A DNA stretch of 8,482 nt from Firmicutes bacterium UBA2595 (GCA_002339745.1 DDKP01000080.1:1-8482), one strand, 5' to 3'; positions 1-7,095 are shown, numbered from the stretch's first letter. The notes: generated from the sequence alone by a model not told the origin. Numbers and translations: made by a program.

Positions 1-110
1 TACCTGCCTCTCAAACTATCTCTTAGCGGGTTGTTGCCGCCCCGAGAAAGTATCCATCCCGTTTCTCAATACTTCAAGGGGTTTGTCAACAAACCCCATA
101 AGGGCAGGCA
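1..110 (+). other. Intergenic segment with several potential hairpins, possibly a folded RNA or 3' UTR
   Basis: No ORF of note lies here. Seen in the sequence: an 8-bp perfect stem with a TCAA loop at 78-97 (GGGGTTTG/CAAACCCC); a possible 6-bp stem 44-49 with 62-67 (GAGAAA/TTTCTC); a 4-bp stem 26-29 with 37-40; and a long-range pairing of 3-8 (CCTGCC) with 103-108 (GGCAGG) that would close all of these into one multibranch fold. No T-run follows the 78-97 hairpin on either strand, so it is not a standard intrinsic terminator. I recognise no known RNA family. It may be the 3' UTR of an upstream gene or a small RNA, and the short helices could be chance. Confidence 0.25.
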
Positions 111-129
111 TCATAAATTTGTTTATACC

Positions 130-158
130 TTGACCTCCAAATTTTACTTTGGTATACT
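130..158 (+). promoter_or_regulatory. Sigma-A-type promoter for the HTH-kinase/mnmH/rodZ/yajQ unit
   Basis: A -35 box TTGACC (130-135) and a -10 box TATACT (153-158) are separated by exactly 17 bases. Each differs from consensus at one position. The predicted transcription start is near 165, giving a leader of about 40 bases before the first start codon. Confidence 0.75.
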
Positions 159-182
159 TTACCTAGCACTCCTAAAGAGAAA

Positions 183-196
183 TTAACAATTGTTTA
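183..196. promoter_or_regulatory. Candidate operator palindrome in the first leader
   Basis: A perfect 10-base palindrome AACAATTGTT (185-194) with partly symmetric flanks lies between the predicted transcription start and the Shine-Dalgarno site. The first gene encodes a winged-HTH domain, so autoregulation here is possible. The palindrome is AT-rich and could arise by chance; binding is inference. Confidence 0.2.
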
Positions 197-198
197 AC

Positions 199-203
199 GG
201 AGG
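199..203 (+). promoter_or_regulatory. Shine-Dalgarno site favouring the second of two GTG starts
   Basis: GGAGG ends 2 bases before the GTG at 206 and 5 bases before the GTG at 209. The spacing favours 209. Confidence 0.6.
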
Positions 204-208
204 TTGTG

Positions 209-1270
209 GTGAACAGGATTACTGAACGGGAAAAAGAAATCTTGAGAATATTAAGAAACAACCCCATGATAGCCCAGGAAGACCTTGCTGACATGGTCGG
301 CATCACCAGGTCCGCGGTGGCGGTGCATATATCCAACCTTATCAGAAAGGGTTATATTCTTGGCAGGGGTTACGTATTTAATGATAAAACGGGGGTTTTG
401 GTACTGGGCTCTTTGTTTGTGGAAGTGGAGGCAGTGATAGGCGGAGAAAGCGGTGATTCCGCTGTTATTGAGATAGGGCCCGGAGGTTCAGCCTACCTTA
501 TTGCCAACCATCTTGCTGCCCAGAATGTGCCATCTTCAGTGATAAGTGTACTGGGCAGGGATGACTGGGGCGGGATAATCGGGGAAAAGCTAAAAATGAA
601 CGGGATAGATACAAGGCATATTATTATTCAAAGGGAGCGCCCGACTCCCCGCCGTATCCACATGGTGGATAATTACGGTAACGAACATAGAATACTATCT
701 GATATGAAGGCGCTAGAAACCATGGACAAAGAAAACTTGCCCAACCTGAGCGCGGCGGTTGCCAATTGCCGTATGCTGGTGATAGAAACCGGAATTTCTT
801 GGGATACATGCAAGTATGCTCTGGAACTGGCGAAAGAAGCGCGGGTTCCTGCCTGTGCCAGGTTTGTTCATAAACAAGCCGGACAGTTTTCTAAAGAAGA
901 CCTGGCGGGCCTGTTTCTGGCAGTGATGGCCAAGCCAATGGCGGAAGAATTGACAGGAAAAAGGATTAGGGACCTTACTGAAGCCACAAGCGCCGCCCGG
1001 TTGATAAATGAACTCGGTATTGAGTTGGTTGTTACGGTAATTAACGAACTGGGTGTAGCGCTGACGACCAAAAACGAAGCGGTGACTGTACCGGTAATGC
1101 CCTTACAGGAAAGAAAAAACGGGCTATCGGTCGATGCCCTCACTGCCGGGTTGGTTTCCGGTATTCTGAGAGGATATGATTACCGGCAGTCGGTCAGGCT
1201 GGGACTCCGGATGGCCGCATACGGGAATGGTAAATTGCGGAATATGTCCTTACGGCAGGAAATGATATAA
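209..1270 (+). CDS. Winged-HTH protein fused to a degenerate PfkB-family sugar kinase domain
   Basis: 353 aa. Residues about 5-57 form a winged helix-turn-helix of MarR/AsnC type (TEREKEILRILRNNP, then a recognition-helix region around GITRSAVAVHISNL). Residues about 62-340 resemble the PfkB/ribokinase fold: an opening strand VLVLGSL, a PGG turn near residue 92, and a C-terminal DALTAGLVSG helix start. This resembles the family of E. coli YeiI, where an HTH precedes a predicted nucleoside or sugar kinase. Two signatures are eroded. The anion-hole motif GAGD reads LSVD (306-309), keeping only the Asp, and the N-terminal GGxGxN lacks its Asn. The protein may therefore be a ligand-sensing regulator rather than an active kinase; that is inference. 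It is first in its operon behind a strong promoter, 27 bases before mnmH. The start could also be the GTG at 206. Substrate unknown. Confidence 0.85.
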   Translation: MNRITEREKEILRILRNNPMIAQEDLADMVGITRSAVAVHISNLIRKGYILGRGYVFNDKTGVLVLGSLFVEVEAVIGGESGDSAVIEIGPGGSAYLIANHLAAQNVPSSVISVLGRDDWGGIIGEKLKMNGIDTRHIIIQRERPTPRRIHMVDNYGNEHRILSDMKALETMDKENLPNLSAAVANCRMLVIETGISWDTCKYALELAKEARVPACARFVHKQAGQFSKEDLAGLFLAVMAKPMAEELTGKRIRDLTEATSAARLINELGIELVVTVINELGVALTTKNEAVTVPVMPLQERKNGLSVDALTAGLVSGILRGYDYRQSVRLGLRMAAYGNGKLRNMSLRQEMI

Positions 1271-1287
1271 TCAATGTAGAACATGAT

Positions 1288-1293
1288 AGGTGG
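1288..1293 (+). promoter_or_regulatory. Shine-Dalgarno site deciding the mnmH start
   Basis: AGGTGG lies 4 bases upstream of the ATG at 1298. The in-frame ATG at 1283 lies upstream of this site and has no comparable purine tract. Confidence 0.6.
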
Positions 1294-1297
1294 TTTC

Positions 1298-2353
1298 ATG
1301 GTTAAAGAGATTACCGTTAAAGATGCCCTTCGACTGCCGGGCGCAAAACTTATCGACGTGAGGTCTGAAGGTGAGTATGCCGAGGCAACAATCCCGGACG
1401 CGTTGAACATCCCTTTGTTGAGGGATGAAGAACGAAGGCAGGTAGGAACTGCCTACAAGCAGAAAGGTATCAAAGATGCCCGGACTTTGGGCTTGAACTT
1501 TGTTTCTCCACGTTTGCCCGAGATGGTTAAACAGTACCAGGAACTGGCCGGCCGTGGACCGATAGTGGTGTTCTGCTGGCGGGGCGGTATGCGGAGCAAA
1601 TCGGTGTGTTCGGTGCTTGATAACTTGGGTCTTCAGGTGTACCGGCTGGTTGGCGGGTATAAGGCTTACCGGAGGTATGTGAACCAATATTTGAACCGGC
1701 CCCTGCCGCATAGAGTGGCGGTAATCCACGGTTTGACCGGAGTTGGCAAGACCGAGATCCTGCGGGAACTGAGGAGTAAGTCTGCGCCCGCTGTGGACCT
1801 GGAGGGGCTGGCCAATAACCGGGGTTCGGTTTTCGGTCAGATTGGAATGTGCCCCCAACCAAGCCAGAAGATGTTTGACGGTTTGTTAGTCAGGGAACTG
1901 GCCTTTTGGGAACCAAAAGGGTATATCATAGTTGAATGTGAGAGCAGGAGAATTGGCCGGATAATACTTCCTTCTTCCCTTTTTGAGAAAATGAAGTCGG
2001 GAACAAAAATATTGGCTTACTGTTCTCTAAAGGAAAGAATAGAACGAATAAAGCGTATGTATGCAGGGAACAACGGTCAAAACAAAGAGGAGCTTAAAAC
2101 TGCCATTAAATCACTGGAGAAAAGAATAGGTAAATCCAGGGCTGCTGAATTCGGAGAAATGGTGGACCAGGGGATTTTGGACGAAGTGGTCGAGTACCTG
2201 CTGGTAAATTATTATGACCCGCTATACCATTATCCGGCCCAACCAGCCGCAGGGTATGACCTGTGTGTTGATACGACTGACCCTGGGCGGTCGGCTGAAA
2301 CGATTAAGAATTACCTTGAGGCTCTGTTTGGAACCGTCCAGCCTGTTCACTAA
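1298..2353 (+). CDS. mnmH: tRNA 2-selenouridine synthase (MnmH/SelU)
   Basis: 351 aa, close to the roughly 360 aa usual for the family. It uses selenophosphate to convert 2-thiouridine to 2-selenouridine at the wobble position of Lys, Glu and Gln tRNAs, via a geranylated intermediate in E. coli. Residues about 1-125 are a rhodanese domain: KLIDVRSEGEYAEATIPDA, then the active-site loop FCWRGGMRSKS with the catalytic Cys at 93. Residues about 135-340 form a P-loop domain with Walker A GLTGVGKT at 145-152. The family-typical DEERRQVGTAYKQKG stretch lies between the rhodanese motifs. It is cotranscribed with the HTH-kinase gene 27 bases upstream and with the rodZ-like gene 17 bases downstream. 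Its presence implies that the cell makes selenophosphate (SelD), which is not in this window. The identification is very secure. Confidence 0.96.
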   Translation: MVKEITVKDALRLPGAKLIDVRSEGEYAEATIPDALNIPLLRDEERRQVGTAYKQKGIKDARTLGLNFVSPRLPEMVKQYQELAGRGPIVVFCWRGGMRSKSVCSVLDNLGLQVYRLVGGYKAYRRYVNQYLNRPLPHRVAVIHGLTGVGKTEILRELRSKSAPAVDLEGLANNRGSVFGQIGMCPQPSQKMFDGLLVRELAFWEPKGYIIVECESRRIGRIILPSSLFEKMKSGTKILAYCSLKERIERIKRMYAGNNGQNKEELKTAIKSLEKRIGKSRAAEFGEMVDQGILDEVVEYLLVNYYDPLYHYPAQPAAGYDLCVDTTDPGRSAETIKNYLEALFGTVQPVH

Positions 2354-2370
2354 AATGCGGAGGTGCACAG

Positions 2371-3264
2371 ATGGGTAGTATTGGCGAACTCCTGAAAAGT
2401 ACCCGTGAGGCAAAAGGTATAACCCTTGAGAAGGCCGAAGAAGATACAAAGATCAGGAAACGTTACCTGGAGGCGCTGGAAGAGGGAAACTATGACATAA
2501 TTCCAGGCCGTGTATATGCCAGGGGTTTTCTTCGTAATTATTCCAATTACCTCGGTCTGGATCAGGATGAAATTATGATTGAATACAAGCTTTTGGGAAT
2601 GCCTGTAAAAGACGAGTATTCACGGACAGATATTCAGGCAAGTCTCAACAGAGCCCGCTCCAGCAGGCGTTCCGGGAAAAAGACATACCTGCTGACGGTG
2701 GGAGTTGCTGTTTTGGCTATTGCCACCCTGATGTTTTACAACTTTGTTTATAAAAACACCACCGAAACTGCCGACGTTGAGACAGGAAAACCCCCGGTAA
2801 ACGAACAGGCAGGGAAACAGGCCGACAGCCCAGGCAAAAGGCCTGTAGAGAACTCAGTCTACAGCCCGCCAAACCCGGACGCGCCTGCTTCAGTCCCGCC
2901 CGGTACGGCGGGGAGCAGTGACAACGGCAGCGGGCAGGACATACGTGATGTACAGGACAGCGGCAGGATAGTTATCACACTGAATGGAAAGGACGAGGTC
3001 TGCTGGGCCAGGGTCACTGTTGACGGGCAGAGACGATTCAGTGGAAACATTAACCCAGGGGAGAGCAGAACCTTTGCCGGTATCAATAAAGTAGAAATTA
3101 AACTGGGGAATGCCGGAGCTGTGGAAGTTATAGAAAACGGCAGCAGTCTTGGAACACTGGGGATCAAAGGACAAGTGGTGACCAGACAATTCAGTGCGGG
3201 GACTACGGAATATTCACCAGGCCAGGAAGGCAGGACATCCCCCGCCGAACCTTCCAGCCAGTAA
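2371..3264 (+). CDS. rodZ: RodZ/YmfM-like membrane-anchored HTH protein with DUF4115 domain
   Basis: 297 aa. Residues about 3-72 form the Xre-like HTH_25 domain typical of RodZ (IGELLKSTREAKGITLEKA, then YLEALEEGNYDIIPGRVYA and GFLRNYSNYLGL). A basic stretch (94-104) precedes a single transmembrane helix at about 105-127, predicting a cytoplasmic N-terminus. A Pro/Gly/Ser-rich extracytoplasmic linker follows (about 135-195), then a DUF4115-type beta domain (about 196-275: VITLNGKDEVCWARVTVDG through LGIKGQVVTRQF). RodZ links MreB filaments to the cell-wall elongation machinery in rods. In B. subtilis the homologue YmfM is encoded beside pgsA, which fits the pgsA gene further along this window. 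A clear GGAGGTG ribosome site sits 8 bases before the ATG. Family assignment is secure; the morphogenetic role is by homology. Confidence 0.9.
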   Translation: MGSIGELLKSTREAKGITLEKAEEDTKIRKRYLEALEEGNYDIIPGRVYARGFLRNYSNYLGLDQDEIMIEYKLLGMPVKDEYSRTDIQASLNRARSSRRSGKKTYLLTVGVAVLAIATLMFYNFVYKNTTETADVETGKPPVNEQAGKQADSPGKRPVENSVYSPPNPDAPASVPPGTAGSSDNGSGQDIRDVQDSGRIVITLNGKDEVCWARVTVDGQRRFSGNINPGESRTFAGINKVEIKLGNAGAVEVIENGSSLGTLGIKGQVVTRQFSAGTTEYSPGQEGRTSPAEPSSQ

Positions 3265-3281
3265 AGAGGCAGTGAAACAGA

Positions 3282-3288
3282 AAGAAGG
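3282..3288 (+). promoter_or_regulatory. Shine-Dalgarno site deciding the yajQ start
   Basis: AAGAAGG ends 8 bases before the ATG at 3297. The alternative in-frame GTG at 3288 overlaps this site and would add three residues not expected in the family. Confidence 0.6.
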
Positions 3289-3296
3289 TGTACAAA

Positions 3297-3797
3297 ATGG
3301 CAGCCAAGGAAAATTCGTTTGACATCGTGTCTGAAGTTAACATGCAGGAGATAGACAATGCCTTAAACCAGGCCCGGCGTGAAATACAGACGCGTTTTGA
3401 TTTTAAGGGCAGCAGAAGCGAAATCAGGTATGATGGCATTGTCATCACACTTGTTTCGGACGATGATTTTAAGCTGAGAAACGTTGTGGATATCCTGGAA
3501 AGCAAGATGGTGAAACGTGGCATTGACTTAAAGGCCCTGAAATACGGAAAGGCAGAACCTGCGGCTGGAGACACGGTCCGTCAGGTGGTTAACATCCAGC
3601 AGGGTATTGACAAGGAAATGGCCAAGACTATAGTGAAAGACATAAAAGACTCGAGGATAAAGGTCCAGGTTTCTGTGCAGGGGGATAAAGTAAGGGTTTC
3701 AGGCAAAAACAGGGATGACCTCCAGGCGGTTATTAAACTGCTCAAAGAAAAAAACTATGATATACCCCTGCAGTTTACCAATTACCGTTCAACTTGA
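3297..3797 (+). CDS. yajQ: YajQ-family nucleotide-binding protein
   Basis: 166 aa, essentially the length of E. coli YajQ (about 163). The family hallmarks are present: an N-terminal SFDIVSEVNMQEIDNALNQ, the RFDFKGS segment, VVDILESKMVKRGID, the KQGI-like QQGIDKEMAKTIVKDIKDS, and a C-terminal KVRVSGKNRDDLQAVIKLL ending in QFTNYRST. YajQ proteins consist of two ferredoxin-like domains and stay in the cytoplasm. They bind nucleotides or RNA, and a Xanthomonas member is reported as a c-di-GMP receptor acting with a LysR-type regulator. Whether this one binds c-di-GMP cannot be read from sequence. It is last in the first operon, 32 bases after the rodZ-like gene, and is followed at once by a predicted terminator. 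Confidence 0.93.
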   Translation: MAAKENSFDIVSEVNMQEIDNALNQARREIQTRFDFKGSRSEIRYDGIVITLVSDDDFKLRNVVDILESKMVKRGIDLKALKYGKAEPAAGDTVRQVVNIQQGIDKEMAKTIVKDIKDSRIKVQVSVQGDKVRVSGKNRDDLQAVIKLLKEKNYDIPLQFTNYRST

Positions 3798-3809
3798 GAA
3801 CGGATCAGG

Positions 3810-3861
3810 CCGGTTGGTAAATGGTTTGAACTTTAATCATTTATCAACGGGTCTTTTTGTT
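3810..3861 (+). terminator. Intrinsic terminator after yajQ
   Basis: Bases 3810-3823 pair with 3838-3851: 14 positions with one G-U wobble and one G-G mismatch, and a 14-base loop. The T-rich tract TCTTTTTGTT follows at 3852-3861. The large loop and the mismatch make it weaker than an ideal terminator, so some readthrough into the radical SAM gene is likely. Confidence 0.6.
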
Positions 3862-3876
3862 CAAAAATGAAACTCG

Positions 3877-3881
3877 GGTGA
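3877..3881 (+). promoter_or_regulatory. Shine-Dalgarno site suggesting a GTG start for the YgiQ-like gene
   Basis: GGTGA lies 5 bases before the GTG at 3887. The frame is open back to a TTG at 3857, but that codon sits inside the T-tract of the preceding terminator and has only a poor ribosome site. Confidence 0.4.
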
Positions 3882-3886
3882 CCGAA

Positions 3887-5674
3887 GTGGAATGCACAGA
3901 ATACCTTCCGATGACAAGAGAAGAAATGGAGAGCCGCGGCTGGTATTACATCGATTTTCTGCTGGTAACCGGCGATGCTTACGTTGACCACCCCAGTTTT
4001 GGCAGCGCTGTTATTGGACGCATTCTGGAAAGCCTCGGCTACAGGGTTGGCATTATTGCCCAGCCTGACTGGCGGGATACCGGAGATTTCATAGCCCTTG
4101 GCAGACCCAGGTATGCGTGCCTGGTGACGGCCGGAAACCTGGACTCCATGGTCAGCAACTATACAGGTAATAAGAAGCCGCGCAGGGAAGATGTTTATTC
4201 ACCGGGTGGCGAGGCAGGCCGGAGACCCGACAGGGCCACAATTGTGTACTGCAACAGGCTCAGAGAAGCATGGCCGGGTATCCCGCTGATAATCGGGGGA
4301 ATAGAAGCCAGCCTCCGCAGGTTGGCTCATTACGATTATTGGGACAATCGGGTGCGCCGTTCCCTTCTCATGGACTCCGGGGCAGACCTGCTGGTCTATG
4401 GAATGGGGGAACGACAGATTAAAGAAATTGCTGCCAGGCTGGCAAAGGGAGAAGACATACGCCAGATTACAGATGTTCCCGGCACTGTTTACGCTGCTTC
4501 CTGCCTACCCGAGGGTCAGGCGGTCACGCTTCCTTCCTTTGAAGAAGTCAGGGATAATAAGGCGGCATTCGCTAAAGCATTCAGGCTGGCACACTTTGAA
4601 AATAACCCTTTTTCCGGCAGTGGCCTGGTTCAGGCCCACGGGAAACGGCTGGTGGTGCAGAACCCACCTGCCCGGCCGCTTACCACCGAAGAAATGGACC
4701 GCATATACGAACTGCCTTTTGCAAGGTCCTACCACCCATCTTATCAAGGAGCTGGCGGTGTTCCGGCCCTCAAGGAAGTTGAGTTCAGCATTACTGCTCA
4801 ACGGGGGTGCTTTGGCGGCTGCGCCTTTTGTGCGCTGAATTTTCACCAGGGATGCGTTATTCAGGCCAGAAGTCATAACTCCATTGTCAGGGAAGCGAAG
4901 TTGCTGGCCGGCAGGCCTAATTTTAAAGGTATTATACACGATGTGGGCGGGCCGACGGCAAATTTCCGGCAGCCTGCTTGCGAGGCGCAGGCCAACAAAG
5001 GAGGCTGCCGTGACAGGCTATGCCTTTTTCCGGAAAAATGCCCTAATATCAAGGTAGACCATTCCGGCCTTCTGACACTGCTGCGCGAAATCAGAAGCCT
5101 CCCGGGGGTGAAGAAGGTTTTTCTGCGTTCAGGCCTGAGGTATGATTATCTTCTGTACGATCAGGATCCCGGGGTATTGAAGGAAATTTGCAGGCATCAT
5201 GTCAGCGGGCAGATGAAAGTGGCTCCGGAACATGTCAGTCCGGGGGTCCTGCAGCTGATGAGAAAACCGGGTCATGAGGTGTACAGGGAATTCTGTGAGA
5301 AATACCAAAAAGTTAATAAAGAAACCGGTAAAAAGCAGTACCTGGTTCCTTATTTTATCGTAGCCCATCCAGGTTGTACGCTGGAGGATGCGGTTAAACT
5401 TGCCGAATTTGTGAGGGATATGGGCTATCACCCGGAGCAGGTGCAGGATTTTACTCCTACTCCGGGCAGCCTGTCCACGTGCATGTATTATACCGGCCTG
5501 GACCCCTTGACCGGGGAGAAAGTGTATGTGCCCCGTTCGACGAGGGAACGGATGATGCAGAGGGCATTATTACAATACCGGGACCCCGCCAACCGGAAAC
5601 TGGTAAGAGAAGCCCTGAAGAAAGCCGGCCGGGAAGATCTGATAGGAAAAGGTCCGAAATGCCTGGTCCGGTAA
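3887..5674 (+). CDS. ygiQ: YgiQ-family radical SAM protein (UPF0313)
   Basis: 595 aa from the chosen GTG (605 if the TTG at 3857 is used). The N-terminal UPF0313 domain carries the family block VTGDAYVDHPSFGSAV (from residue 27) and GYRVGIIAQPDW. Next come the strongly conserved IGGIEASLRRLAHYDYW and the radical SAM motif CFGGCAFC (Cys 308, 312, 315), which should bind a [4Fe-4S] cluster and SAM. A second conserved Cys set, C-x8-C-x4-C-x5-C at 365, 374, 379 and 385, follows DVGGPTANF. The C-terminal part has YLVPYFIVAHPGC, QVQDFTPTPGS and TMYYTG-like blocks. It is shorter than E. coli YgiQ (about 740 aa, from memory), mainly through a shorter segment before the radical SAM core. The reaction catalysed by this family is not established. 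No clear promoter lies just upstream; expression may come by readthrough from the yajQ unit. Confidence 0.93.
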   Translation: MECTEYLPMTREEMESRGWYYIDFLLVTGDAYVDHPSFGSAVIGRILESLGYRVGIIAQPDWRDTGDFIALGRPRYACLVTAGNLDSMVSNYTGNKKPRREDVYSPGGEAGRRPDRATIVYCNRLREAWPGIPLIIGGIEASLRRLAHYDYWDNRVRRSLLMDSGADLLVYGMGERQIKEIAARLAKGEDIRQITDVPGTVYAASCLPEGQAVTLPSFEEVRDNKAAFAKAFRLAHFENNPFSGSGLVQAHGKRLVVQNPPARPLTTEEMDRIYELPFARSYHPSYQGAGGVPALKEVEFSITAQRGCFGGCAFCALNFHQGCVIQARSHNSIVREAKLLAGRPNFKGIIHDVGGPTANFRQPACEAQANKGGCRDRLCLFPEKCPNIKVDHSGLLTLLREIRSLPGVKKVFLRSGLRYDYLLYDQDPGVLKEICRHHVSGQMKVAPEHVSPGVLQLMRKPGHEVYREFCEKYQKVNKETGKKQYLVPYFIVAHPGCTLEDAVKLAEFVRDMGYHPEQVQDFTPTPGSLSTCMYYTGLDPLTGEKVYVPRSTRERMMQRALLQYRDPANRKLVREALKKAGREDLIGKGPKCLVR

Positions 5675-5683
5675 AAATGTACT

Positions 5684-5712
5684 TTGACACTGTGATGACG
5701 TTATTCTATACT
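5684..5712 (+). promoter_or_regulatory. Near-consensus sigma-A promoter for rimO-pgsA-pgpA
   Basis: A perfect -35 box TTGACA (5684-5689) and a -10 box TATACT (5707-5712) are 17 bases apart. The predicted start of transcription is near 5719, about 48 bases before the rimO start codon. Confidence 0.8.
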
Positions 5713-5723
5713 ATTATGTATAG
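5706..5723. promoter_or_regulatory. Inverted repeat over the rimO promoter -10 box
   Basis: CTATAC (5706-5711) and GTATAG (5718-5723) form a perfect 6-bp inverted repeat around TATTAT. It covers the -10 box and the predicted start point. TGTTTTT follows, so it could be an operator, a weak terminator for the upstream ygiQ transcript, or chance in AT-rich DNA. Confidence 0.3.
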
Positions 5724-5754
5724 TGTTTTTCTAATTACGCCTTTTTTTCTAAAT

Positions 5755-5760
5755 GGAGGA
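5755..5760 (+). promoter_or_regulatory. Shine-Dalgarno site fixing the TTG start of rimO
   Basis: GGAGGA ends 6 bases before the TTG at 5767. The frame is open far upstream, into ygiQ, but only this start matches the family N-terminus. Confidence 0.8.
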
Positions 5761-5766
5761 CCAGCC

Positions 5767-7095
5767 TTGTTCACAATAAACATTAACACCCTGGGCTGCG
5801 CAAAAAACCTGGTGGATTCCGAGGTGATGACCGGTCTACTGCAGGAAACCGGTTATAAAACCACCGACATTCCTGAAGAAGCCGATATCATCATTGTCAA
5901 TACCTGCGGCTTTATAAATGACGCAAAAGAGGAATCCATCAACGCCGTCCTGGATGCCGCCAGGCACAAGAGGGAAGGAAAGTGCCGCGCTCTTATCGTA
6001 ACAGGTTGCCTGTCCCAGAGGTATAGAGATGAATTGTTGAAAGAAATTCCGGAAATAGACGGTCTGATAGGGACCGGTGAAGTCCCGCGGATTACCTGGG
6101 TGGTAAAAGAAGCGGTAGAGGGTAAAAGGCCGGTCCTGGTGGACATTCCTTCCTATCTCTATAACCACGAAGTCCCGCGGGTTATTTTAACTCCCAGGCA
6201 TACAGCCTATCTCAAGATCGCCGAAGGGTGCAACAACAGGTGCGCATACTGTGCTATCCCCATGATAAGAGGCGGTTACCGCAGCCGGACAGTTGATTCA
6301 ATAGTAACTGAGGCCCGGCAACTGGCTGAGACAGGGGTCAGGGAAGTCAACCTTATTGGCCAGGATACAACAAGGTACGGACATGACCTTTACGGTGAAT
6401 TTAAACTGGATGAACTGCTGGAACAGCTGGCGGGTGTGGAGCAGCTTTCGTGGATCAGGGTCTTATATACCTACCCCACTCATTACACGGATAGATTGAT
6501 AGATGTTATTGCCCGGCACAGTAAAATATGCAATTACCTGGACATTCCCTTGCAGCACGCAGATGATGTTATCCTGCGTTCCATGCAAAGGCAGGGGACT
6601 TCCCGGGATATTCTCTCCCTGATTGAAAAACTGAGGAGCCGGATTCCCGGGTTGGCCCTGCGGACTTCATTTATCGTGGGTTTCCCGGGTGAAACCGAAG
6701 AGAGGTTTCAAACCCTGCTGGACTTTATAAAATCCGTCAGATTTGACAGGATAGGAGTATTCACCTTTTCACCAGAAGAAGGGACCCCGGCAGCGGCTAT
6801 GCCCGGCCAGGTTCCGGATGAGATAAAAGAAGAACGCAGGGACCGCCTTTTGAGAATTCAGCAGGAAATTTCCCTGGAAAAGAACAGGGCCAAAGTAGGG
6901 CGCAATCTTTCTGTTTTGATAGAAGGAAAAGACCAAACGGAACAAGAAATTTATTTCGGACGAACGGAGTTCGATGCCCCGGAGGTTGACGGCACTATAT
7001 ATGTAAAAGGATATGGACTCAATCCCGGCAACCTGGTGCAGGTCAGGGTTACACATGCCTATGAGCATGACTTGATTGGAGAGATCACAAAATGA
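5767..7095 (+). CDS. rimO: Ribosomal protein S12 methylthiotransferase RimO
   Basis: 442 aa, the normal RimO length, starting at TTG. It methylthiolates the conserved Asp of ribosomal protein S12 near the decoding centre, using SAM and two [4Fe-4S] clusters. The N-terminal UPF0004 domain starts INTLGCAKNLVDSEVM and supplies auxiliary-cluster cysteines at 11, 47 (VNTCGF) and 81 (VTGCLSQ). The radical SAM motif is GCNNRCAYCAIP with Cys at 155, 159 and 162. Later family blocks include LIGQDTTRYG, YTYPTHY, YLDIPLQHADD and FIVGFPGETEE. A C-terminal TRAM domain covers about residues 375-440 and ends in the typical GxxYVKGYG segment. The LVDSEVM block with INTLGCAKN indicates RimO rather than the tRNA-modifying relatives MiaB or MtaB. 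It heads an operon and overlaps pgsA by 4 bases, suggesting translational coupling. Confidence 0.96.
   Translation: MFTININTLGCAKNLVDSEVMTGLLQETGYKTTDIPEEADIIIVNTCGFINDAKEESINAVLDAARHKREGKCRALIVTGCLSQRYRDELLKEIPEIDGLIGTGEVPRITWVVKEAVEGKRPVLVDIPSYLYNHEVPRVILTPRHTAYLKIAEGCNNRCAYCAIPMIRGGYRSRTVDSIVTEARQLAETGVREVNLIGQDTTRYGHDLYGEFKLDELLEQLAGVEQLSWIRVLYTYPTHYTDRLIDVIARHSKICNYLDIPLQHADDVILRSMQRQGTSRDILSLIEKLRSRIPGLALRTSFIVGFPGETEERFQTLLDFIKSVRFDRIGVFTFSPEEGTPAAAMPGQVPDEIKEERRDRLLRIQQEISLEKNRAKVGRNLSVLIEGKDQTEQEIYFGRTEFDAPEVDGTIYVKGYGLNPGNLVQVRVTHAYEHDLIGEITK

Noticed and set aside
78..97. Intrinsic terminator for a gene upstream of the window
   Set aside because: The hairpin is perfect, but no T-run follows on either strand.
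1271..1858. 195-codon open frame on the - strand over mnmH
   Set aside because: It is antisense to a clearly coding MnmH gene, with no family resemblance.
4398..4838. 146-codon open frame on the + strand inside ygiQ
   Set aside because: It lies wholly within a gene with strong family motifs in another frame. Its translation shows no recognisable domain.
5479..5766. N-terminal extension of the rimO frame reaching back into ygiQ
   Set aside because: It would overlap ygiQ by nearly 200 bases and cross the rimO promoter. RimO homologues start at the INTLGCAKN strand, and the TTG at 5767 has a good ribosome site.
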